Assembly (NCBI GenBank): GCA_035606175.1
Contig: DATNFW010000042.1
Coordinates: 1 to 38,610, forward strand
Reading direction: 5' to 3'
From: JASHUC01 sp035606175
GTDB taxonomy: Bacteria > Pseudomonadota > Gammaproteobacteria > Steroidobacterales > Steroidobacteraceae
Length of the DNA stretch: 38,610 bases
In this document: one piece after another, positions 31,942 to 38,610 of the stretch
How positions within the stretch are numbered: position 1 is the first letter of the stretch
Layout: each line of letters starts with the position of its first letter
The notes under the pieces: model-generated
Database searches by the model: none
Seen by the model: the letters and a program-made list of their open reading frames with translations, nothing else
Told to the model about the DNA's origin: nothing
Translations under genes and position numbers: made by a program

Positions 31942-34251
31942 GTGTCGGACGACGACATCCATATCGAGGAATACGATCACCCGGCCGGCGGCTGGGGCTC
32001 GCTCAAGTCTCTCGGCTCGATTCTGCTCGAGGAGCACGTCGCGCTCGCGGGAGCGCGCGTGTTGATGCATCAGAACAAGCCCGACGGCTACGCGTGCGTG
32101 AGCTGCGCCTGGGCGAAGCCCGCGGCCCCGCATCGATTCGAATTCTGCGAGAACGGTGCGAAGGCGACCGCGTGGGAGATCACGGCGAAGCGCGCGCCCC
32201 CTGAATTTTTTCTCGAGCACACCGCCCGTGCGCTCGAGGGCTGGCGCGATCACGATCTGGAGGGGCAGGGCCGGCTCACGGCGCCCCTGCGCTGGGATGC
32301 CGCAACAGACTGCTATGTGGAGGTCTCCTGGGAGAGCGCCCTCGAGGAGATCGCGCGGGAGCTGCGTGCGCTCGAGCCGAGTGAGGCCGTGTTCTACACC
32401 TCGGGACGAGCCTCCCTCGAGGCCTCCTATCTCTACCAGCTCATGGTACGCATGTACGGCTGCAACAATCTGCCGGACAGCTCGAATATGTGCCACGAAT
32501 CGACGTCGGTCGCGCTGCCGAAGACGATCGGCGCGTCGATCGGCACCGTGACGCTCGAGGACTTCGACCAGACGGATTGCATTTTCTTCTTCGGGCAGAA
32601 CGTAGGCACGAGCAGTCCGCGCATGCTGCATCAACTGCAGGATGCGCGTCGCAGGAACGTTCCGATCATCACCTTCAATCCTCTGCGCGAGCCCGGACTC
32701 GTGAGCTTCGCGAATCCGCAATCGCCCACCGAGATGTTGACCGCTGCCGAGACGCAGATCAGCACTCAGTACCATCAGGTGCGCACGGGCGGCGATGCCG
32801 GGGCGATTCTCGGCCTGTGCAAGGCGCTCATCGAATCCGACGACGACTGCGCACGGCAGGGCATTCCGCGCGTGCTCGACACTGCGTTCATCGCGGAACA
32901 CACGCACGGCTTCGAGGCGTTCGCCGCCTGCGCCCGCTCGACGGACTGGTTCGACATCGAGCGTGCGAGCGGACTCGGTCGCGAGGCGCTCACCGCGGCA
33001 GCCGCTCAATACGCGCGGGCTCGCGCAGTCATCGCAATCTACGGGATGGGTCTGACGCAGCACCGCAACGGCGTCGAGACGGTCCAGATGCTCACGAATT
33101 TGCTGCTTCTGCGGGGCAACATCGGCAAGCTGGGCGCGGGCATCTGTCCCGTGCGCGGGCACTCGAACGTGCAGGGACAGCGCACGGTCGGCATCACCGA
33201 GAAGCCGGAGCTCGCGCCCCTCGAGAAGCTCGAAGAGCTGTACGACTTCGAAGCTCCGCGCGAGAAGGGATTGACGACGGTCGATGCGTGCGAGGGCATC
33301 ATCGCCGGACGGGTGCGGGCGTTCGTCGGTCTGGGCGGCAATTTCCTCCGTGCAGTCCCCGAGACCGAGCGCATGGAGAAGGCGTGGCGCAGGCTTCGGT
33401 TGACCGTGCAGATCGCGACGAAACCGAATCGCAGCCAGATCGTCCACGGCGACATCGCCTACATTCTGCCGTGCCTCGGCCGCATCGAGATCGACCGAAC
33501 GGGCGGGATCGAGCAGTCGGTTTCGGTCGAAGACAGCACGAGCTGCATCCATGCCTCCCGAGGAGTGACCGAGCCTGCGAGTCCTCTCGCGAGGTCCGAG
33601 CCCTGGATCATCGCCACTCTCGCCGCCGCTCTGCTGCCGCCGAACGCGCGCGCGCCCTGGGAGAGCTGGGCGAGCGACTACGCCCTCGTGCGGCTCGCGA
33701 TCGAGAGGACTTATCCGGACATCTTTCGCGATTTCGAGCAGCGCCGGTGGCAGCCCGGAGGGTTCGCGCGGCCGCTCCCGGCGCGGCAGCGCATCTGGAA
33801 GACCGCGAGCGGCAAGGCGAATTTCATCGTGCCGACCTCTCTCGATGCCGACCCGGACATGGCATCGCCGGAAGGCAATGTGCTGCGGCTCATGACCCTG
33901 CGAAGCAACGATCAATTCAATACCACCGTTTATGGATACGACGATCGCTTCCGCGGCGTGAGCGGGACCCGCAGCGTGCTCATGATGAATACGGATGACA
34001 TCGCGCGGCTCGGGCTGCACGACGGCGATCTCATCGTCGCCGCCACCGTCGCCGACGATATGAAGCGAGAAGTCGGCGGGTTGCGTGTCACGGCGCACGA
34101 TATCCCGCGCGGGTGCGCGGCAGCGTACTACCCGGAGTGCAACCCGCTGTTGCCCCTCTGGCATCACGCCGCTGAGAGCAAAGTGCCCGCGGCGAAGTCG
34201 ATTCCGATCCGCGTGCGCAAGGTCTCCGGGCCCCGAGGTTCCGGGTCCTGA
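31942..34251 (+). CDS. YdeP/FdhF-family molybdopterin oxidoreductase
   Basis: The GTG at 31942 is chosen because GGAGG lies 5 nt upstream and gives 769 residues, close to E. coli YdeP; the frame is open further left but inside the preceding gene. The N-terminus keeps cysteines C52, C55 and C69 (ACVSCAWAKP, FEFCENG) that could bind an Fe-S cluster. C184 in SSNMCHESTSVAL is the probable Mo-ligand cysteine (the position of selenocysteine in FdhH). The C-terminal pterin-binding domain is intact (LRLMTLRSNDQFNTTVYGYD, LGLHDGDLIV). Substrate is unknown; in E. coli ydeP is linked to acid resistance. No fdhD or dedicated electron partner is adjacent, though an fdxA ferredoxin gene lies 0.7 kb downstream. 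Confidence 0.9.
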   Translation: MSDDDIHIEEYDHPAGGWGSLKSLGSILLEEHVALAGARVLMHQNKPDGYACVSCAWAKPAAPHRFEFCENGAKATAWEITAKRAPPEFFLEHTARALEGWRDHDLEGQGRLTAPLRWDAATDCYVEVSWESALEEIARELRALEPSEAVFYTSGRASLEASYLYQLMVRMYGCNNLPDSSNMCHESTSVALPKTIGASIGTVTLEDFDQTDCIFFFGQNVGTSSPRMLHQLQDARRRNVPIITFNPLREPGLVSFANPQSPTEMLTAAETQISTQYHQVRTGGDAGAILGLCKALIESDDDCARQGIPRVLDTAFIAEHTHGFEAFAACARSTDWFDIERASGLGREALTAAAAQYARARAVIAIYGMGLTQHRNGVETVQMLTNLLLLRGNIGKLGAGICPVRGHSNVQGQRTVGITEKPELAPLEKLEELYDFEAPREKGLTTVDACEGIIAGRVRAFVGLGGNFLRAVPETERMEKAWRRLRLTVQIATKPNRSQIVHGDIAYILPCLGRIEIDRTGGIEQSVSVEDSTSCIHASRGVTEPASPLARSEPWIIATLAAALLPPNARAPWESWASDYALVRLAIERTYPDIFRDFEQRRWQPGGFARPLPARQRIWKTASGKANFIVPTSLDADPDMASPEGNVLRLMTLRSNDQFNTTVYGYDDRFRGVSGTRSVLMMNTDDIARLGLHDGDLIVAATVADDMKREVGGLRVTAHDIPRGCAAAYYPECNPLLPLWHHAAESKVPAAKSIPIRVRKVSGPRGSGS

Positions 34252-34307
34252 CGCTAGCTGCGGCCGGTACTGGACGCCGGCGCGGCGAACCGGTCCAATA
34301 GCGCACG

Positions 34308-34853
34308 ATGAAATTCTGCGCCGAATGCGGCGGCCCGGTGTCGCTGCGCACGCCCGAGGGCGATCACCTGCCACGGCACGTCTGCGGAACCTGCGGCGCC
34401 ATTCATTACCGCAATCCGCGCCTCGTCGTCGGCTGCGTACCCGAGCTCGACGGGCGGATACTGCTCTGCAAGCGTGCGATCGAGCCGCGCCGCGGCTTCT
34501 GGACGGTTCCCGCGGGCTTCATGGAGAACGGCGAGACTCTGCAGCAGGCAGCCGCGCGTGAGTCGCACGAGGAAGCGCTTGCGAACGTCGAGATCGGCTC
34601 CCTGCTCGCCATCGTTCACGTGTTACATGCCGAGCAGGTGCACGTATTCTTTCGAGCGCATCTCCCGGAGCCGCGCTTCGCACCCGGCCCCGAGAGTCTC
34701 GAGGTGGAGCTCGTCGCCCCGGAGGACATCCCGTGGGCCGATATCGCCTTCCCGAGCACCGAGTTTGCGCTGCGCCGCTATCTGGAGGACCGCGCTGCGG
34801 GCCGGGAACCGCATCACTTCGCCGAGCTCGACCGGCGTTTCGCAGCGACGTGA
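34308..34853 (+). CDS. Nudix hydrolase with N-terminal zinc ribbon
   Basis: A 181-residue protein. The zinc ribbon has C4-x2-C7 and C26-x2-C29 (MKFCAECGG, HVCGTCGAIHY). The Nudix box starts at G70: GFMENGE, seven residues, then RE (84-85) and EE (88-89), so the metal-binding glutamates are all present. Zinc-ribbon Nudix proteins of this kind (Nudix_N_2 type) hydrolyse nucleoside diphosphate derivatives such as ADP-ribose or NAD-like dinucleotides; the exact substrate cannot be told. The start at ATG 34308 puts the ribbon at the very N-terminus as in the family. Confidence 0.92.
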   Translation: MKFCAECGGPVSLRTPEGDHLPRHVCGTCGAIHYRNPRLVVGCVPELDGRILLCKRAIEPRRGFWTVPAGFMENGETLQQAAARESHEEALANVEIGSLLAIVHVLHAEQVHVFFRAHLPEPRFAPGPESLEVELVAPEDIPWADIAFPSTEFALRRYLEDRAAGREPHHFAELDRRFAAT

Positions 34854-34925
34854 GCCTGCCGGTCGCGCCTCTGCGCGCGCCGCGCTTGCGTGGCACAATA
34901 AGCGGCTGCGGAATCGGAACCGAGT

Positions 34926-35249
34926 ATGACCTTCGTCGTCACCGAGAATTGCATCAAGTGCAAGTACATGGATTGCGTGGAAGTCTGTCCCGTCGACTGC
35001 TTCCACGAGGGTCCTAATTTCCTCGTCATCGATCCTGACGAGTGCATCGACTGCACGCTCTGCGAGCCGGAGTGCCCGGCCGAGGCGATCTTCTCCGAGG
35101 AGGAGCTGCCTGCCGGTCAAGAATCCTACAAGCCGCTCAATGCCGAGCTCGCCAAGAAGTGGCCCGTCATCACGGAGAAGAAGGAGCCGCCTGCCGACGC
35201 GAAGGAGTGGGACCGCAAGCCCGGTAAGCTTCCGCTGCTCGAGCGCTGA
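34926..35249 (+). CDS. fdxA: seven-iron ferredoxin FdxA
   Basis: A 107-residue ferredoxin that matches the Azotobacter FdI type in length and pattern. Nine cysteines are at 9, 12, 17, 21, 25, 40, 43, 46 and 50. By analogy to FdI, C9, C17 and C50 hold the [3Fe-4S] cluster and C21, C40, C43 and C46 the [4Fe-4S] cluster, leaving C12 and C25 as extra cysteines. The C-terminal extension (KPLNAELAKKWPVITEKKEP) is typical of the family. The gene stands alone between the Nudix gene and the convergent dsbC. Confidence 0.97.
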   Translation: MTFVVTENCIKCKYMDCVEVCPVDCFHEGPNFLVIDPDECIDCTLCEPECPAEAIFSEEELPAGQESYKPLNAELAKKWPVITEKKEPPADAKEWDRKPGKLPLLER

Positions 35250-35271
35250 TCTACCGCATCCGCGGCGCGCC

Positions 35272-36096
35272 TCAGTGCTTGACCGTCTGCAGGAGCTGCG
35301 CGAGCTCGGCCGGTGAGACGTAGCCGGGCAGCATGTCCCCGTTCGCGAGCACGATAGCGGGGGTTCCCTGCACTTCGAGCTCTCGGCCGAGCTCGTACTC
35401 CCGCGCCACCGGGGTATTGGGGCAGACCTTCACGTGCAGCGTCTCCCCGAGCTTCGCCTGCGTGAGCGCAGCGTGGCGATCCGACGAGCACCACACCTCC
35501 TCCGCCCGTGTCCACGAGGGAGTGTTCGGACCCGTGCGGGGATAGAACATATAGCGCACGCGGATGCCGAGCCGGTTGTACTCCGCGATCTGGCTGTGGA
35601 GCTTGCGGCAGTACGGGCAGTCCACATCCGTGAAGACGGTGATCGTATGCGGCTCGGTCTTCGCGCCGAAGATCACCATCTGCGATTCCGGAACCTGATC
35701 GAGGAGCCGGAGCCTCGTCGCGCGGCGCTCGTTCTCGGTCAGATTGACGTTTGAGCGCAGGTCGTACAGATCACCTGCGATCGCGTATTTGCCGTCGGCC
35801 GATACGAACGCGGCATCGTTTCCCCGCATGATCTCGTAGAGCCCTGCGATCGGGGTCGCACGAACATCCTCGGGTCTCGCACCCGGAATCTTGCTCGCGA
35901 TGAGCACACGCGGGTCCGCACTGGTGCTCGTGCCGCCCGTGCTCGTGCCGGCGGTGTGGGACGCGGGAGCGGCCGCGGCGTGCGCCTGCGGCCCGGAGAC
36001 GGCACGTTCGCCCCCTGCGGCGAGCGCCTGCCCGAGGAGCCCGCAGGCGAACGCGACACATGCCAGAGGAGCAAGCAAAGCCTTGAGGGACTTCAT
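35272..36096 (-). CDS. dsbC: periplasmic thiol:disulfide isomerase DsbC
   Basis: DsbC reshuffles wrong disulfides in exported proteins and is kept reduced by DsbD. From ATG 36096 the protein has 274 residues: signal peptide (1-27, KSLKALLAPLACVAFACGLL), a low-complexity His/Ala/Thr/Ser linker (about 36-60), a dimerisation domain (about 62-125) and a thioredoxin domain with the active site C160-PY-C163, a second disulfide pair C203/C225 and cis-proline P246 (GTPAIV). The linker after the signal is longer than in E. coli DsbC (236 residues). It follows xerD on the same strand, as in E. coli, and converges with fdxA. Confidence 0.95.
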   Translation of the reverse strand: MKSLKALLAPLACVAFACGLLGQALAAGGERAVSGPQAHAAAAPASHTAGTSTGGTSTSADPRVLIASKIPGARPEDVRATPIAGLYEIMRGNDAAFVSADGKYAIAGDLYDLRSNVNLTENERRATRLRLLDQVPESQMVIFGAKTEPHTITVFTDVDCPYCRKLHSQIAEYNRLGIRVRYMFYPRTGPNTPSWTRAEEVWCSSDRHAALTQAKLGETLHVKVCPNTPVAREYELGRELEVQGTPAIVLANGDMLPGYVSPAELAQLLQTVKH

Positions 36097-36275
36097 GTCG
36101 AGACTCGCCAGTAGTTGCGCCGTTCGACCCGCCGACGACGGGAAGGTTCTCCGCCGCGGCTCTAGGAGTTTAGCAGAGCCTGCGTCCACACCGCCAAGCC
36201 GCCCTCGGACGGGCCTTGCAGCCCCCAACGCCGGGCCGGGTGTTATGCAACACCGCTCGGTCGAACCGCCCCACC
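36097..36275. other. 179-nt xerD-dsbC spacer
   Basis: No gene is seen. TGCTAAACTCCTAGAG on the minus strand (around 36160-36175) is locally less GC-rich and could hold a dsbC promoter, but no clear hexamer pair is present. Confidence 0.3.
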
Positions 36276-37205
36276 TCACCCTCTGGGGTGATGGTGCGAG
36301 TGCAGGTCCTTCATGCGCTCGCGCGCGACGTGTGTGTAGATCTGCGTCGTCGAGAGGTCGCTGTGCCCGAGCAGCATCTGCACGACGCGCAGGTCCGCGC
36401 CGTGGTTGAGCAGGTGCGTGGCGAAAGCGTGCCGCAGAGTGTGCGGCGAGAGCTCCTTGTTGACTTCCGCCTTGCGCGCGTAGCGCTTGATGATGTGCCA
36501 GAAAGCCTGGCGCGTCATACGCTCTCCGCGCCGCGTGGGAAACAGATATTCGGACTGACGCTCGAGCAGTATCTCGCTGCGCGGCCCGCGGGCGAATTCC
36601 CCGAGCCAGCGCATCGCCTCCTCGCCGAGCGGGATCAGCCGCTCGCGATTGCCCTTGCCGAGGATGCGGATGACGCCCTGATTGAGGCTCACCTGCGAGT
36701 GCTTGAGGTTGACGAGCTCTGAGACTCTGAGCCCCGTCGCGTAGAGCACCTCGAGCATCGTCCGGTCGCGGTGGCCGAGCGGATCGGCAACCTGCGGCGC
36801 TCCGAGCAGCGCTTCGACCTCGTCTTCGGTGAGCGACCTCGGGAGCGAGCGGCCGATCTTCGGCATCGCAATCTCCGCGGTCGGATCCTCGCGGATGACA
36901 CTCTCACGAACCAAATAGCGAAAGAATCGGCGGAAGCTCGAAAGCTGACGAGCCGTCGAGCGCGGGCGCGCACCGGCCTTCACGCGGAAAGCGATGAAGT
37001 CCTCGAGATCCGAGCGCGAGGTGGCGACCATCACGACACGGCGCTCGGCGAGCCAGCGCGAGAGCGCTGTCAGGTCTGCGCGATACGCGGCGAGCGTGTT
37101 TGTGGAGAGACCGCGCTCCATCCACACGGCATCGAGAAACCGCGAGACGGCCGGATCGGAGGCGTCTGGCGCGGGCGTTGCGGCTGCTGCGGCATGCTTG
37201 GACAA
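36276..37205 (-). CDS. xerD: site-specific tyrosine recombinase XerD
   Basis: XerD resolves chromosome dimers at dif together with XerC and FtsK. The 309-residue protein has an N-terminal SAM-like core-binding domain (about 18-105) and a C-terminal catalytic domain with all six active residues visible: R160 (ATGLRVSEL), K184 (LGKGNRERL), H255 and R258 (SPHTLRHAFATHLL), H281 (LLGHSDLSTTQIY) and the nucleophile Y290. The end KDLHSHHHPRG is typical of XerD. The Ala-rich first 12 residues are unremarkable. The position next to dsbC, and the chromosomal setting with no element borders, argue for XerD rather than a mobile integrase. Confidence 0.97.
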   Translation of the reverse strand: MSKHAAAAATPAPDASDPAVSRFLDAVWMERGLSTNTLAAYRADLTALSRWLAERRVVMVATSRSDLEDFIAFRVKAGARPRSTARQLSSFRRFFRYLVRESVIREDPTAEIAMPKIGRSLPRSLTEDEVEALLGAPQVADPLGHRDRTMLEVLYATGLRVSELVNLKHSQVSLNQGVIRILGKGNRERLIPLGEEAMRWLGEFARGPRSEILLERQSEYLFPTRRGERMTRQAFWHIIKRYARKAEVNKELSPHTLRHAFATHLLNHGADLRVVQMLLGHSDLSTTQIYTHVARERMKDLHSHHHPRG

Positions 37206-37319
37206 GTTTCGGCCTCACCTGAAGAGAATCACGCACCCCGCGGCGCACCCGTCGATCGCAGCGCATTCCGGGCCGTGTGCGTACCGGTAAAGTATGCGGA
37301 GAGGCTCTCGATACCCGGA

Positions 37320-37333
37320 GTGACCCTGGTCAC
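37320..37333. promoter_or_regulatory. GTGACC-CT-GGTCAC palindrome in the xerD/plsC divergent region
   Basis: A perfect inverted repeat with 6-bp arms and a 2-bp centre, 40 nt upstream of the acyltransferase start and 115 nt from the xerD start. It is a candidate operator for a dimeric regulator. No T-tract follows, so it is not a terminator. Confidence 0.35.
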
Positions 37334-37372
37334 AACTGAACCTCTGGCGTGACATAACGAGAACCAGTTCAC

Positions 37373-38098
37373 ATGGCTCATTTGAAGCGCATTCTCTACG
37401 GCACGTACGCGATCGCACTTTTCCTCGTCGCGGGCCTCGTCGCGCTCGCTCTGGTGCTCGTCACGCCGGGCCTTGCGCGCCGCCGCGCGATCGCTCGCGC
37501 GGGCTCGCGGCTGTTTCTGCGGCTCGCAGGGATGCGGCTCGAGGTGAGTGGGCTCGACGGGCTCCCCGCCGAGCCGTGCGTCGTCGTCGCAAATCACGCG
37601 AGCTATCTCGATGGCGTGGTGTTCACTGCGGCGCTGCCGCCGCGATTCGGATTCGTCATCAAGCGCGAGATGGCCGCCGTGCCGCTCGCCGCGGCGATGC
37701 TGCGCCGGATCGGCGCGGAATTCGTCGAGCGCTACAACCGCAGCAAGGGCGCCACGGACGCGCGGCGGCTGTTTCGCAATGCCGCTCGCGGACAATCGCT
37801 GGTCTTCTTTCCCGAAGGCACGTTCTCAGTGCGCCCGGGCCTCAACAAATTCCACGCAGGCGCATTCATCACCGCCGCTCGCACACGCTGTCCCGTCGTT
37901 CCCGCCGTGGTGCGCGGCACGCGTGCGGCGCTGCCGCCGGGCGCGATTCTGCCGCGCCCGGCGACCATCGTCATCGATCTGCTGCCTGCGTTGAGTGCAG
38001 CGAGCGGCGATGCCGAATCGGCAGCCGACGAGCTGCGCGAGCGAGCGCGCTCCGCGATCTTGATGAAGCTCCCGGAACCCGATCTCGCCGCGGCGTGA
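37373..38098 (+). CDS. PlsC-type 1-acyl-sn-glycerol-3-phosphate acyltransferase family protein
   Basis: A 241-residue membrane-bound acyltransferase with one N-terminal helix (about 8-30), the catalytic NHASYLD motif (H75, D80) and FPEGTFS (146-152). Family members add the second acyl chain in phospholipid synthesis or modify lipid-like substrates. The third motif region is VVPAVVRGTR. ATG 37373 is the first start after the palindrome; the ribosome site (GAGA) is weak. The gene ends 17 nt before the convergent stop of the IcmF-like gene. Which acyl acceptor is used cannot be told. Confidence 0.9.
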   Translation: MAHLKRILYGTYAIALFLVAGLVALALVLVTPGLARRRAIARAGSRLFLRLAGMRLEVSGLDGLPAEPCVVVANHASYLDGVVFTAALPPRFGFVIKREMAAVPLAAAMLRRIGAEFVERYNRSKGATDARRLFRNAARGQSLVFFPEGTFSVRPGLNKFHAGAFITAARTRCPVVPAVVRGTRAALPPGAILPRPATIVIDLLPALSAASGDAESAADELRERARSAILMKLPEPDLAAA

Positions 38099-38115
38099 GC
38101 GCTCAGGCGGGAAGC

Positions 38116-38610
38116 TCACATATTCCTTCGGTAACGGCCCCCGACGCCGTACAGCGCATGGGTGATCTGACCGAGCGAGCAGCACTTCACCGCTTCCATC
38201 AATTCCGCGAACACGTTCCCGCCGCGCATCGCCGTCTCTCTCAGCCGCTCGAGCGCGAGCGGCGCCCGCTCTGCATTGCGTGCCTGGAAAGCGCGGACAG
38301 CCGCGACCTGCGCGCGCTTCTCCGCGTCGGTCGAGCGGATGAGCTGCGCAGTCGCATGCTCGGCAACCGAGCTCTCGCCCGAGAGAAAGGTATTGACGCC
38401 GACGATCGGCAAGCTCCCGTCGTGCTTGCGGCGTTCGTAATTGAGCGACTCTTCCTGGATCTTGCCGCGCTGGTACATCGTCTCCATCGCTCCGAGCACG
38501 CCGCCTCTCTCGGAGAGCGCCTCGAGCTCGCGATAGACCGCCTCCTCGACGAGGTCGGTCAGATACTCGAGCGCGAAGGAGCCCTGCCACGGATTCTGGA
38601 TGAAATTGAG
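38116..38610 (-). CDS. icmF: fused isobutyryl-CoA mutase-like (IcmF) protein, C-terminal fragment
   Basis: The last 164 residues of a B12-dependent acyl-CoA mutase; the N-terminal part lies beyond the right edge. The fragment opens with LNFIQNPWQGSFALEYLTDL and continues with RGGVLGAMETMYQRGKIQEE, SLPIVGVNTFLSG and the terminal LGQITHALYGVGGRYRRNM, which agrees best with IcmF proteins, where mutase domains and a MeaB-like GTPase chaperone are fused. The frame is open to the window edge without a stop. A separate methylmalonyl-CoA mutase large subunit is a less likely alternative because of the C-terminal sequence. Confidence 0.85.
   Translation of the reverse strand, partial: LNFIQNPWQGSFALEYLTDLVEEAVYRELEALSERGGVLGAMETMYQRGKIQEESLNYERRKHDGSLPIVGVNTFLSGESSVAEHATAQLIRSTDAEKRAQVAAVRAFQARNAERAPLALERLRETAMRGGNVFAELMEAVKCCSLGQITHALYGVGGRYRRNM

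Noticed and set aside
31699..34374. 891-codon open frame on the minus strand
   Set aside because: It is antisense to the YdeP-like gene, with no motif and Arg-rich composition.
34880..34925. Sigma-70 promoter just before fdxA (CACAATA)
   Set aside because: No -35 at proper spacing; GGAAC at 34915 is too close to the start to be a -35 for fdxA.
36276..37205. Tyrosine recombinase as a sign of a mobile element or integron
   Set aside because: Length, C-terminal sequence and the adjoining dsbC fit the housekeeping XerD; no attachment repeats or cargo were seen.
1..38610. CRISPR arrays, insertion sequences, prophage or toxin-antitoxin genes
   Set aside because: No regularly spaced repeats with spacers, transposase motifs, terminal inverted repeats or phage genes were found.

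Overview
The window reads as a high-GC (about two thirds G+C by eye) chromosomal segment of a proteobacterium, most likely a gammaproteobacterium. The evidence is the queA-tgt-yajC-secD-secF order, a long SecD close to the E. coli form, adjacent xerD and dsbC, and a seven-iron FdxA ferredoxin. No insertion sequence, prophage, CRISPR array or origin was seen; coding density is very high.

Layout. (1) 1-8795, minus strand: an unbroken nine-gene run read leftwards: an ECF sigma factor, a one-helix probable anti-sigma protein, an exported double-PDZ protein, then queA, tgt, yajC, secD, secF and a TerC-family membrane protein cut by the window edge. (2) 8950-9033: tRNA-Leu(CAA). (3) 9179-13542: two convergent cyclic-di-GMP genes, a periplasmic-TPR/GGEEF diguanylate cyclase and a PAS-PAS-GGDEF-EAL protein, whose stop codons share one CTAG. 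(4) 13863-26516, plus strand: a 12-gene respiratory operon. It holds alternative complex III (actA-F), a small uncharacterised membrane-anchored protein, a SCO copper chaperone, and a caa3-type cytochrome oxidase (coxB fused to cytochrome c, then coxA, coxC, coxD). Quinol can thus be oxidised by ACIII and electrons passed through cytochromes c to O2. Nearly every junction overlaps by 1, 4 or 8 nt. CoxA carries the YSHPAVY signature of A2-type heme-copper oxidases. (5) 26591-34251: accessory metabolism: an ASRT (sensory-rhodopsin-transducer) family protein without a rhodopsin, a possible tiny membrane protein, a glycogen debranching-type glucosidase, a PoxB/acetolactate-synthase-like ThDP enzyme on the opposite strand, an unknown 134-residue protein and a YdeP/FdhF-like molybdoenzyme. 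(6) 34308-38610: Nudix hydrolase, fdxA, dsbC, xerD, a PlsC-type acyltransferase and the C-terminal end of an IcmF-type acyl-CoA mutase.

The most interesting non-gene signal is a shared candidate ECF-type promoter. GGAAC-N16-CGTT occurs exactly, in the right orientation and close to the start, upstream of actA (13810-13834) and of the debranching enzyme (27249-27273). A one-mismatch copy (GGAAC-N16-GGTT) lies upstream of the 31475 gene and the YdeP-like gene. This suggests that terminal respiration, glycogen mobilisation and the YdeP-like oxidoreductase form one ECF-controlled regulon. Other points are a roughly 90-residue Ala/Gly/Ser insertion in the periplasmic domain of SecF, similar low-complexity inserts in several other envelope proteins, and short tandem repeats of 20-21 bp at the 3' ends of three genes.
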